Below, in pieces: positions 43,727 through 55,354 of a stretch of 64,000 bases of DNA (positions are counted from its first letter, which is position 1; each line of letters begins with the position of its first letter). Origin of the DNA: Skeletonema tropicum (taxonomy: Eukaryota; Bacillariophyta; Thalassiosirophyceae; Thalassiosirales; Thalassiosiraceae); the NCBI GenBank assembly GCA_037178625.1, contig CM074142.1:2046001-2110000 (forward strand). The letters run 5' to 3'. The translations under genes and the position numbers were made by a program. Below the pieces are notes generated by a model. It was not told where the DNA came from, made no database searches, and saw nothing but the letters and a program-made list of their open reading frames with translations.

Positions 43727-44446
43727 CTATTTTGAAGTATACCCGAAAGATTGAAAGTACTTTCGGGTGGTGACCAAATTTATCTTCAACGTAAGATTAC
43801 TCTCACCAACCACTCTTGTTAATGCCCTTCCTTCACCCCTTGCGGTGATCTTCGTATCATGGTACTCTGGCTGTGTCGCTGTCAACCAAGAAATGAATTG
43901 CTGCAATGCACTTCCACTGACCGGACGATACGTCTTGACGAATTCAGTGTGCCTCCCTGGGTTGATTGGTAGCAGCATACTTGCATATCCACGTAATACA
44001 TCTCGCCCTAAGAAGTCAATGCCATACACTGATAAGCAGAGTCGAGGCCAACCATACGTGTTTGTGGATTGGAAAGAGATTTCAATCGGAAAATTCCATA
44101 CAATTACGCTGCCTTTCCCTTCCTCGTCACTACTTTTCAATGCACGTCGAGAGCCGGCAATCTGCGTTATTCCCTGGGTCATACCGTGTGATACAATCCA
44201 ATCTGGGCCGTGGGAAAACGCATATCGACAGTATAGTTGAGTGTTCACCACGGAAGATGACGATGTGTGAGCGCATTCAATTTGGCCCGTGATCATTAGG
44301 AAAAATGACGATGATGTCTTCTCGGTCGTTCCAGCAATGCTACAATCTCTTTGCCTTTGCTTTAGGCTGAGACGACTTGATCGACTTTTTAGACGAAGGT
44401 TGTTGCTGGAATGCAGAGGAGATTCGTCAATGGCACGGTCCGTCAT
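43727..44446 (-). CDS. B9D1: B9 domain-containing protein 1 (ciliary transition zone)
   Basis: Start chosen at MTDRAIDESPLHSSN (44446) because the longer frame runs into the inverted repeat of the neighbouring element; 239 residues. After a 60-residue basic/Ser-rich N-terminus comes the B9 domain: MITGQIECAH, LYCRYAFSHGPDW, GITQIAG, VWNFPIEISFQSTNTYGWP, LCLSVYGIDFLGRDVLRGYA, NPGRH, PEYHD and GEGRALTRV, all in the order of animal B9D1. B9D1, B9D2 and MKS1 form part of the gate at the base of cilia. In a diatom this points to a species with flagellate sperm. The gene has no visible intron. An insertion element begins 41 bp upstream of the start codon, so its promoter may have been disturbed. 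Confidence 0.92.
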   Translation of the reverse strand: MTDRAIDESPLHSSNNLRLKSRSSRLSLKQRQRDCSIAGTTEKTSSSFFLMITGQIECAHTSSSSVVNTQLYCRYAFSHGPDWIVSHGMTQGITQIAGSRRALKSSDEEGKGSVIVWNFPIEISFQSTNTYGWPRLCLSVYGIDFLGRDVLRGYASMLLPINPGRHTEFVKTYRPVSGSALQQFISWLTATQPEYHDTKITARGEGRALTRVVGESNLTLKINLVTTRKYFQSFGYTSK

Positions 44447-44745
44447 TTTGCACAAATAAAATGAGCAAGCCAAAGCCAAGGGTAAATTCATCGGAAATCC
44501 AGCACTCCGCAAAGGGGGTTTTAAAATTGACACGTAGATTTAAATTCCTACGTACTACGGTGATCTGCTAGTACTAAAATCGCGAACCGGCACTGATATG
44601 AACTCATGCAATTTTGACCAACATTAATGATAGTTTATGCCCTTTGCCCTCATTGTGGATCAATGGTAACTAGCCATGGCGTCCGAAACATCACCGTCGG
44701 TACCCCCCCCCCCGCCTTTCTCAGCCATTGGTGCATTGAAATAAC

Positions 44746-46340
44746 ATGGCATCAACTATCCGACGGTCTAAGAGATCTCGTATACCTCCTCCTCTTCCAC
44801 AGTCTCATGAGGAGCTACAGATCATCTGGCGGATGTTATCATTAGATTTGTGCAACTCCGCCTTCGCCTCACTACAATGTGGCCACAGCATGTGCTTTGA
44901 GTGCTTCGGTGCTGCTCAGGCCAATATATCCGCCAATCTCAGAATCAAATGTACTCATCATGCTCCCAATGACGATTGCACCTGTGAAACAGATACGGTC
45001 CTTAGATCTGTGGGGACGGGTTGCCAACTTATGGGATGCATGTTCGGTGAATACATCGACGGGACATATGGAAAGGATGGAAGCCTACTAAACCTCAGCA
45101 AGATTGGGTGTTTTCTCCAGGCGATCCGCGGGGCAGGTCGAGGAGCTGATACTGTATTATTATGGAATGGTGGCTGGCGCAGTTGATGCAGTGCTCCAGG
45201 AGAGAAGAGCTGACGGTGGTGGTAACTCGGAAATCTCCGCTGTTGATGTGTACGAGTTCATGAAGAACGCAGCTCAAAAGAGTGCCATAGCCCAGGTGAT
45301 ATACAATGAGTTGCGCTTTGCTGAGGTTATATTTCTGATACACCGAGCAGAGGAAGAGAGTAATGCTGAAATGTTTGTTATGGCTGTGAAGTTTGCATGC
45401 CTTCTATTCACTACAAACCAAACATTGCGGCGGAGTTTCTCATGTGATGGCACTGTGCATCTCCTGCAGAGAAAGTATTCTTCGAAAAGTTTATACTAAC
45501 AAGAAAGACAAAGAGTGGCAAGCGCATCTTCACAGATCGTTTCGTCGAATGGTTCATACGGGAGATGAGAAGACAGAACATCACATTGGAAAAGCCTTTT
45601 GCTGCACATTTGCTTACTGTGTGGAGAATCAGATTTGGGGCGGACGAGACGGTGAGACAACAAGTCGAGTTACAATGGACCCTGATAGTACACCAGTCAA
45701 CACTGAAATGATAGATACTCCGGTGGCAGGTGAGAAAAGAATGGATGAATACATTAGGGTGAAATAATATATCGACACCGTCATGCATGCTGCGTCGAGA
45801 GAGAAGGAAATAACTGCACTATTATTGAAGGATATCCAGCCAACAATTGAGATGCAGAAAGAGAATGACAGGAAACATCTTGATCGAAGTATTTCTACTG
45901 ATGTCACGTATGTGGAGAAAAACTATGATGCATCTGAGTTAAAGTCAGCCTATGCACGTGTCAGTGACGAGTGGAATCCTTTTGAGCACGGTGGGCATAA
46001 CCTTGCACAGCTACCGAAGAGGAACTGCAAGAAAGTATTCTACGCTGAGATTATTTGTGATGCAAGGAAGAGATGGATCCAGAAAAATCCAGCATGGAGT
46101 CAGACTGAGCAGACAAGGATCCGAAGAGATATGGAGCGCAGGGATAGAGAAAACAACATGGCAACAAGAAGTAGACTTGACGAGATGTTGCAGTCCCGCT
46201 TCTTCAATCTTGTCGTCAATGGTAATCTGTTATTGAATCGCTACTCACTGAAGAAGTATGATGTTTCTACTACTAGCCGTGAGGAGACAACGGGAATGCG
46301 AGTGCAACAACATCACAGGTGCAATCAAGAAAAAGTCTAG
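44746..46340 (+). pseudogene. Decayed gene inside the inverted-repeat element, RING-like start
   Basis: Reads through four frames segments: 44746-45120 (MASTIRRSKRSRIPPPLPQS, then a RING-like CNSAFASLQCGHSMCFECFG), 45104-45480 (ELILYYYGMVAGAVDAVLQE), 45480-45764 (KKDKEWQAHLHRSFRRM) and, after an in-frame TAA at 45765, 45768-46340 (a charged helical part with WNPFEHGGHNLAQLPKR). Two frameshifts and one stop separate them, so it is broken unless introns were missed. Only the RING-like start suggests a function (zinc-binding, ubiquitin ligase type). Confidence 0.5.
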
Positions 46341-46489
46341 CGTGGGCTCTTTAATTATTTACATATCTAAGTAATGAATGTTCACCAGCTTCCGTCATCT
46401 AATGTCATCTAATAACAGAAGCAGTGCGTGCTCTAGTTGCTTTATGGCAATCAAATGGTTTCATCAACCCTCTTCTGTGCAATGCTTTG

Positions 46490-46838
46490 TTACACCTGAT
46501 CTGCAGTGCGAATACTTCTTGTAGGCCGTGCATTGATCTCCCTAATACCAAGAAAATGAGCCCGGACCGTTTGAACCATAGTTGTGTCGGGCTGTCTCGA
46601 CAGAACTTTAAGTGTATGTTGGTGCATTTGCAGCACAGGAATCATGCGGGTTGTCCCTCGCAGGGCTGATACAAACTGCGTCATGAATCAGGGCTAAAAC
46701 TGTATTTCGACGAGATACAATAGTCACACTCCACGTAAGGCCGGCGTCGCTCTTGCTTTTGGGCCACCTTTTGTGTTGTAGAGATCCAACTGGAACGTGA
46801 GCATTACAGTTATTAGACGTGGCATCCAGTGCGATCAC
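46490..46838 (-). pseudogene. Reading-frame remnants, unrecognised
   Basis: Minus-strand frames 46838-46608 (MIALDATSNNCNAHVPVGSL) and 46684-46490 (LRGTTRMIPVLQMHQHTLKV) overlap and would join by one frameshift. They look coding by composition but match no family I know. They lie within the inverted-repeat element. Confidence 0.3.
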
Positions 46839-47610
46839 ATCCTTGAACGGGGTAGTACCGTAGTGTCAATAGCTAATGCTGCTGTCTCATGAGCTTTCCT
46901 TACAGCTACATTTGCCTGAGAGTAAGCTTGTGTCCCGAAATTGGAGAGTAGGTACCAAGTTCGCGTTTCTTACCACTCTCTCCTACTCCTGCATCGATCC
47001 ACCGCATCATCAGTAGTATTAGACGCCTTATGTCTCCCCCTATGCCGACCAGGATCAGAAGGAGCAGTGTATGGTTGTCCCTGCAACGGGTCCTGAGTTG
47101 GGATTTGGGATACCCCGCTGCTGCAGAGCACCCTCAATTGCAGAGGGAGATGCCGCACGACGCAAGGCAGTTTGCTCAAGTACTCGCGTAGAGGATCATT
47201 GACGAGTAGCGGATGACACATGAGGCATAGCCACTGGCTACTGAACAGAATTATATCTTGTTGTTAGACAGATGTTCTTGATTGAAGCGGAGGAAGAGAA
47301 GACATCGACATCGGGCAACGCCCCATCTCTTTACATTATTGGTATTGGGTTCGATAGTCCTCTGCACATGACAGTTTTATTATTGAGGTCGACAATTTGA
47401 AATGGCCTCCTTCCCCAAGATTAAGAGATAAGGGCGCAGCGTAGATGAGGCTGGAGGCGCATCAAGAGACCAACCGCTACCACCAACCGGCAGCGGCATC
47501 ATCCTCGAGAATCATTTTGATCAAACGACACAGAACCGGGAGTTCCATCCCTCGCGACGACCACCCCACGCTCCGATTTTGCTAGCTGATAGAAGGGGAC
47601 ACAGGAGGCA
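46839..47610. other. Rest of the element interior
   Basis: A weak minus-strand frame at 47221-46970 and nothing else convincing. Confidence 0.3.
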
Positions 47611-47834
47611 GGGGGGGGTACCGACGGTGATGTTTCGGACGCCATGGCTAGTTACCATTGATCCACAATGAGGGTAAAGGGCATAAACTATCATTAATGT
47701 TGGTCAAAATTGCATGAGTTCATATCAGTGCCGGTTCGCGATTTTAGTACTAGCAGATCATCGTAGTACGTAGGAATTTAAATCTACGTGTCAATTTTAA
47801 AACCCCCTTTGCGGAGTGCTGGACTTCCGATGAA

Positions 47835-48100
47835 AATAAAATTTATAATCGAGGATAAGTAAGTCACGTCGAACGTATGGTACTTTCACTTAGGTCAGCG
47901 TCGAGAGCAATATCGTAGGGAACGAAAAACTGAAGAGAGAGTTGAAGCAAGTATGGTATATTATGATGATCATTTCGTCAATGTGCAATGAATACTAAAT
48001 ATATATTAACCTAAAACAAAACTGTTTCCCCTCTGATATCCCTCTGCGTCTGCGGCTGCGGGAACCACTGGAAGTGGATTGGAAGCAAGATTGTCTTCCT
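47835..48100. other. Gap between the element and the HSF gene
   Basis: 266 bp, no gene seen; it begins with the right flank of the inverted-repeat insertion and then includes the HSF 3' untranslated region. Confidence 0.4.
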
Positions 48101-49282
48101 TCAAAATTGAGAAGGGGCAAATGGCATACGCAAATTTGTCTGCTGAGGTTGAGAAAGGCCAAGTTTCGGTCTCTTAGCGAGAATAGACGCACGCAGGGCT
48201 TCTCGGCTGTGCTGTGTTCGGAGACTTCCAGACAAGGGGCGATAATATCTTGCAATGGTATCTTCATTGAGTGCATTGACATCCAAGATCTGACCAAGTC
48301 TTTGTAATTGTAATTGAGAGAGGTGTCGGTAGCCTTGATGGGTCTCATTCATAGTTCTTTCCTGCTCAAGATGCGGAGCTGCCATGTACTCGGACAATCT
48401 ATCAGCAAATCGTACCTTCTTTGCGGCAACAATCATCTGCTTCTTCATCAGAAGTTGCGCTTGATTAATGTCCCTTAGTCGATCAGTGATCAGAGATTGA
48501 TCATAAGTGCGGTCACGTCTACCAGCATTCAGTGCAGCCATTTTTTCTGCGATTGCAGCTTGGTTGATTTCTTCGAGGAGACGGTTCTGGGTGGCCTGTT
48601 GATTCATCAATTGATCAACTAATGCAACCTTTTGACGCATGGCATCTTCATGTGCAGGTGAGGTTCTCATGACTTGTGAGGATCTCATGACTTCTTGAGG
48701 ATCTTCTTGAATATTACAACTATCGTCGGCCATCCTACCTGGTCCAGACTTGCAGCGCAAGCGTAGACACAAGCCACTCTCATCTCGACGGAAGTACCTG
48801 TGGGAGAATTCGATCGATGGATCGTCTCGACGATTGACCTTGTCTTTCTCGAAGCCCCACCTCTTCAGCTTTCGGAGGAAGCTGTCAAAGTTGGACTTGA
48901 AATACAATGGCAGGACCTTCTCTTTGAACTCATGCCTGCTCTTGATGACAAACGATTTGCCATCGGGCTTCCAAGAGAAAATGTGGCCAAAGCGTTGATT
49001 GTTATTCAACATGTCCATGAGTACCTCGGGAAAGAATGTCTTCGTAGGAGGTGGAGTTTGGGATACGTCGACTTCAGAGGAGAGAGAACTAATCGTGCTC
49101 CTGCAGTCGGTCACGGCACGGCCTGGCGTCTTGGGTTGTTGGCGTTGTGAGGCGGCGGCAAAAAGCAAGTCCAACCCACTCGAAGGAGGAGGGCTGCTGC
49201 CATCTTTGGTGTCCACAACAGTGATAATGGTAGCTTGTGGCAACATGATTTGATGATAATGTATGATGATATACCTCCTCAA
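48101..49282 (-). CDS. Heat shock transcription factor (HSF family)
   Basis: 393 residues from MRRYIIIHYHQIMLPQ; the second Met (49246) may be the real start. The winged-helix DNA-binding domain lies at about 82-172: FFPEVLMDMLNNN, FSWKPDGKSFVI, EKVLPLYFKSNFDSFLRKL, KRWGFEKD and FSHRYFRRDE. The recognition helix (SNFDSFLRKLKRWGF) agrees with HSFs. After it the sequence is Gln/Met-rich and helical (residues about 200-300) and may allow oligomer formation, but no regular heptad array is obvious. Diatoms have many HSF genes, so this is probably one member of that expanded family rather than the general heat-shock regulator. It acts in the nucleus on nGAAn sites. No intron is seen. Confidence 0.92.
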   Translation of the reverse strand: MRRYIIIHYHQIMLPQATIITVVDTKDGSSPPPSSGLDLLFAAASQRQQPKTPGRAVTDCRSTISSLSSEVDVSQTPPPTKTFFPEVLMDMLNNNQRFGHIFSWKPDGKSFVIKSRHEFKEKVLPLYFKSNFDSFLRKLKRWGFEKDKVNRRDDPSIEFSHRYFRRDESGLCLRLRCKSGPGRMADDSCNIQEDPQEVMRSSQVMRTSPAHEDAMRQKVALVDQLMNQQATQNRLLEEINQAAIAEKMAALNAGRRDRTYDQSLITDRLRDINQAQLLMKKQMIVAAKKVRFADRLSEYMAAPHLEQERTMNETHQGYRHLSQLQLQRLGQILDVNALNEDTIARYYRPLSGSLRTQHSREALRASILAKRPKLGLSQPQQTNLRMPFAPSQF

Positions 49283-50612
49283 GTAACAAATAATTAATTA
49301 TGAGACAGAGTTGCCTACTTCTAAGGCAAGCAAGGGCAGTATATAAGGTTGCCGTGTTCTAAGAAGCAGTGTAAAGTGGTCATATGGTGCGGTAGTGAAG
49401 TCGGTCATAATAACGTCAGCTAGCTAGCAAGAGGTCCGCAAGTAAGTAAGAGCAACAACTGTCAAAATGACCTCATCTTCTTTATCCAGTACCGTACACG
49501 ACAAATGACCATTCCTGCCCATAGTCTTGGTGGGACTGAATGGTCTTGTAAGTCAATTCTATGTCGGTCATTGAGGCCATGGATAATATTGGGTACCGGT
49601 CTAAGACCTCATTGGTGTCGGTGGGTCATTTCTGGCTTCGCGATCTTGGTGGGTCATAGTAACAAGTTGCGGCACCTTCTCTTCCAAACCAGCTGGCAAT
49701 GATGTAATTGCAAAGAGATAGAGAGTTCGATTTCTGCTGATTTCTGGCTTCGCCATCGCTCGGGGCGGGTCATACACCATGCTGACTCAGCGGCATGTCT
49801 ACCTTCCATGAATCTCTACTTATGTACTTAGAGAGTGTAACAAGATATTTTCAATCTAGAGTTAGTTCACCACACCACGCAAGCTAAGAAAAGGCAACCA
49901 AGCCAAACTTTCCTACAGTACAGAAATGAACAGGAATTCTCTCTCTCTAGTAGACTCTCTAAGTAAGAGAGAAGAAGAAGATCTAATCTCTCGTGAACAT
50001 TAATTCTATGAAGGTGAAGGAGTACTTGAATGAACAACTCTACTTAGAAGTACTCATAAAAGACCCCAAATTAAGGTCCCTGTATTTCTCAGAGTTCGCG
50101 TAGGTACGTGGCAATTGGCAATGCGCAATGGAGCTTGGAACCACCCCTACCACCGGGGGCTGGGCGAGACGAGAGAAGACCATCAAAGATGCTCTGCTCG
50201 CTGAGCCCCCGCCGCACAGGTGACTTCAAAAAGCGTCCGGACAATTTTTGGCGCGGTCGACATTTTTGTTCATTTCACCATGACAGTCTACTAGCCAAAA
50301 TTCGTCCAGTAGGGCTTCTCTCTGCAAATAGTGCATAGACTGTCAGATTGAAAATCCTCTCAGAATTAGGGCGGCAGGGGTATTGTTGGGACAGTGGTGG
50401 CTTGGTTTGGGTCAAAATGACCTGTTTCTGCTCATGCCGCTGGATTTTGACATGTGCCATTTTGTGCATCATCGTCTCGACCGGCACAAGGCATGCATCG
50501 ATAGTATTGAATTGCTGCCCCCCAGTGGTATTAATAATGAATCTATTGCGCAAAATTAACGCATATCATCGTATTGATAACCTACGCGTCCCCTTCCGAT
50601 TTCGATCTCTTC
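49283..50612. other. Upstream region of HSF and intergenic DNA
   Basis: No gene supported. Two degenerate copies of a TTTCTGGCTTCG(C)GATC...GGGTCATA phrase occur at about 49628-49662 and 49741-49773. Confidence 0.4.
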
Positions 50613-51580
50613 ATGGATAACATTAATGCTGCCAAGAATGCCCTATCTTCTGGGACTGGGGGTGATGGCAACGAACGTGATGGTGGCGAGCATCTTCATA
50701 CGCAGTCGCAGCCAATGTCTCTACCAACAGACACCAATCCTGCTGGCAATCTAAATAACAACGCTGCAACCAATGGCATCCACCCCTCCGACTACAGCGA
50801 CGATTATATTAATGATGATACCAAGTAGGACTTCATTACTTCTGCTCCGGCGCCGACTCCACAATCATCGGCAGACATCATCGCCACAATGCTTGCTTCT
50901 GCTCACGGAGTACACAGTCCACGCCCCTTCCAAATTGACGCCATCTTTCAGTTGTGTATTCGTCGTGTTTCCATGCTGTATCTTATTCGTAAAACAGGAG
51001 AGGGGAAATCATTGGTATTAAAAGGGATGGCAACAATTAAGCGTGGGAGTGCACTTGTTGGATTGGGAAGTGATCAAGCTATCAAAACAACCTGCATGGC
51101 ATGCGGTGTGGAGGCGCATCATGTGGACGAGTGGAAAGACGATCGGTGTGACGTGTTGATGGATAGGCTAACAATGTTTGATCCAACTAAACAACACAAG
51201 TCAATAGTATTATTCATATCTCCTTGTCAATTAAACAGTGGGAGTCGGTGGTGCAGTCTACTCAATGATTTGGCGAAGCGAGGTACCATTAGCGCTCTCT
51301 GTGTCGATGAGGCGCACGCTGTGGTGGAGGACCATGATTCTTTCCGTCCGGAGTTCAAGAGAGCAATAGATTCGATTGCAAATATTTTGGCAACATTAAG
51401 GATTCATCACGCCGACAAACATCTTTTCGACGAAGAGAACAAAAGGTGTTTGCAAAAATGATCAAGATGAAACCAACTCTAGTAATTTGGGGCCCCATGG
51501 ATCGCCGTAACATTAAAATTGAAGTACGAATCGACGGCCAATCTACACATGGATTGGAGGAGACTTTGAAATACATGCGG
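50613..51580 (+). pseudogene. RecQ-like helicase N-terminal fragment, broken
   Basis: One frame from MDNINAAKNALSSGTG (50613) runs to 51461 with a single TAG at 50826-50828. After it: RPFQIDAIFQLCIRR, motif I RKTGEGKSLV, motif II CVDEAHAVVEDH and SIVLFISPCQL between them, the order of a superfamily 2 RecQ/DEAD-type helicase. At about 51450 the frame shifts (IKMKPTLVIWGPMDRRNIK follows in the next frame) and homology ends near 51580, so the C-terminal helicase half is missing. The Walker A Lys and the DEAH are kept, hence decay is recent. Such short RecQ-like genes are multiplied in several algae; a mobile origin is possible. Confidence 0.65.
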
Positions 51581-54290
51581 AAGCGGGGACGATGCCGATG
51601 CTTTCTTTCTTCGTTTATTTCTCTCTTCATTTTCTGAACGCTTCTTTGCCGATGGATTTGAAGCTGTCAATGCTCTATTCAGCGCTATTTTTGCGCTATT
51701 GAACTTCTGCTTATCATCGCCATAGAGCACAGGCAGTGGTAAAGATATCTTTGACACAAGATAATCGAACCCGTATCTCCAACTCATGATGTTCAGTAAT
51801 TTGTTGTTGTTGTTGTCGTCGTTGTCGTTGTCTTTGTATTTATTTAGTATGCTGGAAACAAGTACAGTAGCACTGGGCTGGAGGGCTGGTGCTGTTGAGT
51901 CTTGTTGGGTGTATGTCGGAGATCGGTGAGGAGTTTTGTCCGGACGCCTTTTTTGGTCATCTGTGTGGCGGGGGCTAGTCGCACTCCTAGCTTCTCTCTT
52001 CTCTCTTGTGCGGCCCAGTCCCCGGTGGTAGGGCAGGGGTGGCTTGGAACATTTCGGGTTCTTGGCCTGCGCGCCTTTTCCAGGGGTCACTCCAGCGGGG
52101 AAACGGGGCGCCCCCTCCATCATTTTTCTAGCCGTTTCACACACTTCTCAAAATTTGATCACTTTGCACACCAGAACAATGGCGAAGGCGGCGGCTATGG
52201 TATGGAGCGGAACGTCGGTCGGCATCACTAAATGCCGGCGGCGATGTCCTCAGTGGACCGATATGACCTCATGACCTGAAGGAATTTCTGCCAGAGCGCC
52301 CAGAGCCTTTATTTTGGGTGTCGCCTACCCAAAGCGACCGTTATTTTGCAACAAATGCAACAACTAAACTGCACCGCCCCCCTCATGAACAGAGGACCTT
52401 TTGACCATATTCACTCTTCCATTACTACCCTATTCGATAGAAGTGATGATGTAACAATAATTGACGAGTTGGTTTCGTTTTAATCCGTGAGAAACCGCCG
52501 ATTTGAGACCCCTTGATTGTCCAACGATACAGCGTGGCTTATCGCAAAAATACAGCACAACGTACAAGAGGAGAGGTGTGGGGATGATACAACAAATAGA
52601 GCGAGATTATATTTACAACACGACAAATAGTGGGTTTGATGGACGTGGTGGCGTCTCGTCTCCATATGGTGCGGCTCAGGTGACGTTATGGCCATGTTGT
52701 GGTAGCTTGTGTCAGTAATTATTACTTACACAACACTTTGAGGGAGGGCATTATACTTTGAGCGGCGGAGGGGATAATGATCAGGACTGCGGGAACACGC
52801 AACAATATTTTGATGAGCTTGTGAGGAGGATTATACTTTAATGGGCTGTCATTGATGCTGTCTTTTGCTGGTACTCTTTTGCTGGTACTCCTTTCATCAT
52901 CACTCCAATACTACGGCTTTGGTGCTTACAATTAATCTGAGGTGTCGGGTGACTTACAATTCAGCAGCAGTGGCAACGTGAGTGTTGACAACTGCGCCAT
53001 CTCTTCGCATGCAAGGAGTCGGTAATTTTCATTGCTATTTCCATTGCTATCATCGAGTCAAAGAGGCGGCATTCTGTGCATCCACTACGGAACGAATCTG
53101 CTGTTGAAATAAGATAAATAGGGTCTCAAACAAACAATACACGCAACCGCTGGTAGAAGGTATCAATTTGGAACTAGAGTTTTCAATCGTTTGTTGAGAA
53201 ATACTGCACTGGATGGAGGGTGTGGCGACATTATCGAAGGAGGTTTGTCAGTTAGAAGAAAAGATAGTCTATTGACGCATCTTTGGTGTAACACGTGTCT
53301 TCCTGTCGACCTATTCAACAATCAACATAATAATAACAATGTAGAACAACATTCATGTAATAAACCTAATTTTAATGGTTGTATTATCATTGTAGACGCA
53401 ACCCTCACCAAGCACTTACCTTGTCTTCTATGTTACATGTTGATAATAATATATATGTTACAGGCCGCAGCAGATAATAAAGAGCAAGGTGGCTTTAACC
53501 TTGCGTTATCACATAGACACTGGACCATATTGATTGTTAACTTAGGAGAATGCAATATTATGTGTACTTGCATAGGTTAATACCATCAATTGAGGTTTCA
53601 TGCCCACACATGAATCTGGTCACTATCATAAAAATATGACACCCTCAAGAGACATGGCCTATTAGCAATGCCGAGGCAAATACCATGGCGTTATGACCAC
53701 CCATATCGGTCATCTATATCAATATAAAGCAGGGAGTGCCGCGGGGGGGCTTATGAATCGATTATTGTATTCTCCCTACGACAATATTTGCAGCTTCCAC
53801 CCAAATAGACCAAAAATCGATGCCTACGATGTGGTCGCAAATACGTTTGTTACTAAGAGATTTGGCAAACTTACGAAAAAACCATTGGATTCTGCATCAA
53901 AATATGGTCTAGAAAGAGTATTACCGATGAATTATATCCACAAATAATGTGATATGGACTCTCTGCTCCATTGATGTCGAGGCAGAGGTCTTCGTGAGAT
54001 GTGGTTTTTCACAAAAAAAAGAGCGGGAGGAGCGCGCAGGCCAATACATAGATCAAAAGTGCCAAGCTCAATGCACAATAAAACCTTAAATTCCGTTCCT
54101 TCTCAACCAAAGCCAACGCGTCAGCATTCTCAATCCTGCATGGACAAAATGCCAATCACGCAAAGAAAAAATGTAATGAACCGGGGAGAGAGAGACACAC
54201 AAACAAGATATGTAAGGCGTGGCTGGTGGGTCAGCTGTTTCTTTCTTTGTTCTTCATGTTTCTAAATCCTCATAAGTAAATACAAGAACA
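51581..54290. other. Gene-poor stretch
   Basis: A minus-strand frame at 52144-51479 (221 codons) and plus-strand frames at 53191-53580 and 53693-53947 are open but low-complexity or without features, and none is supported. Nothing else was recognised. Confidence 0.4.
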
Positions 54291-54866
54291 ATGGCAATGG
54301 TGACTGGAGACTTGGTAAATGTAGACTATTGCTGCTATGATGGCAACAGCTTGATAGTTGATTTCCCTCAAGCCCCTAGGAAGAGAGGAGAGCCTCGTTG
54401 GCACCATGCTAGAAACACAACAGATGATACTGATTCTTTGGCCACCATCGAGGCTTCTTCCAAGCCGACGATGAAACGTTCCAAAGTCAGATCTGTCTCA
54501 TTTTCAGACACAAGAGAGTTGGCCTTGGTGCCTCCTAAATCTGAGCAAGATCTCGCTTCAGCATGGTATTCAAAGGAAGATCAGAATAACCAAAAAAGGA
54601 TGGTCCTACGAATGGCAGTCGAGGTCTCAAGAATACTGAAAACGGGACAGGCTCTTACACCCGAAGACTTATGCGAGACTGTTGGAATGGACAATTTCAT
54701 GAGTCTAAGTCTGATTCGTATGTCCAAGATTGAAAGGCAGCGACATACTAAGAGCATCATCTTTGCACAAACTCGGTTTGATCCGGCTCTACTATCACGA
54801 ATCTCAGAGAGAAGTTCTTTAACTTCACGGCAACGTGCTCACGAGAGAGCATTGAGTCAATTTTGA
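54291..54866 (+). CDS. Diatom-type hypothetical protein
   Basis: 191 residues, MAMVTGDLVNVDYCCYDG. The middle holds a basic patch (MKRSKVRSVSFSDTRELALV) followed by PPKSEQDLASAWYSKEDQNN and a helical, charged C-terminus (MAVEVSRILKTGQALTPEDL, then SRQRAHERALSQF). A short V-x-F-S-D-T block followed by a Trp-Tyr-Ser block is a pattern I associate with many uncharacterised diatom proteins, but no function is known to me. The start has AACAATGG, a good context. No intron, signal peptide or membrane segment. Confidence 0.6.
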   Translation: MAMVTGDLVNVDYCCYDGNSLIVDFPQAPRKRGEPRWHHARNTTDDTDSLATIEASSKPTMKRSKVRSVSFSDTRELALVPPKSEQDLASAWYSKEDQNNQKRMVLRMAVEVSRILKTGQALTPEDLCETVGMDNFMSLSLIRMSKIERQRHTKSIIFAQTRFDPALLSRISERSSLTSRQRAHERALSQF

Positions 54867-54983
54867 GCACAACATGTAAATCCAAACAACCATTTCTCTC
54901 TTGTATATCAAAATAAGTTTTTTAAGTTAATCTAAATCACTATCTATCTGACCATACGATACCCTCTTCTACTTCATCTTCCT

Positions 54984-55080
54984 CCGAGATTCGTCAATGG
55001 CAAGGTCTGTCATTATATTTTGACAAATGAAATGAGCAAGCCAGGCGGAAGGTCTTGCGTAATTAAAATTTTTAATCGAG
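54984..55080 (-). pseudogene. Duplicated 5' end of B9D1 without the inverted-repeat element
   Basis: About 97 bp matches the start region of B9D1 (MTDLAIDESRRKMK then stop, against MTDRAIDES) and its upstream flank on both sides of the 44487-47834 insertion. It therefore preserves the older uninterrupted site. No further B9D1 sequence follows. Confidence 0.6.
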
Positions 55081-55354
55081 AATAGAGAACGCGTACAAGG
55101 TAAAATTCTTGAGAACAGAGCACGCAGCACGCAGTGCCATGTCGATGTAATTGTGTATGTCATATATCATTACTGTGCAACTGAAAATACCCGGCCTTGT
55201 CAATACGTTCGCAATTTTTGCGTCAAAGGTAGCACGAGAAATGGCGATAAGGTGGCTGTGGGGAGTACTCGATACAAACACAAGATTGTATCAGCTATCC
55301 CCGAGTCAGTACGACAACTTTACTCTTGCCCATGACTTTACAGTGACTAAAATT
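55081..55354. other. Short gap
   Basis: 274 bp with no gene; includes the 3' side of the cysteine-rich gene. Confidence 0.4.

Larger units (their letters stand above)
44487..47834. mobile_element. 3.35-kb inverted-repeat element upstream of B9D1
   Basis: Inverted repeats 44487-44713 and 47611-47834 (about 225 bp, nearly identical) run from TTCATCGGAA to a poly-C/poly-G tract. A related stretch at 54984-55080 has the same flanks (GAGATTCGTCAATGGCA...ATGAGCAAGCC and, after the insertion point, AAAATTTTTAATCGAG) without the element, so this is an insertion. Inside are decayed reading frames. No DDE or other transposase motif was recognised. A short AA/TAA duplication is possible but not certain. 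Confidence 0.75.

Noticed and set aside
44447..44533. N-terminal extension of B9D1 (MSILKPPLRSAGF...)
   Set aside because: It partly lies in the inverted repeat of the neighbouring element; the start at 44446 is also conserved in the duplicated fragment at 54984-55080.
51479..52144. Minus-strand frame of 221 codons
   Set aside because: Low-complexity, Lys/Asn/Ser-rich, overlaps the helicase fragment on the other strand and shows no domain.
53191..53580. Plus-strand frame of 129 codons
   Set aside because: No conserved pattern, biased composition and no support from neighbours.
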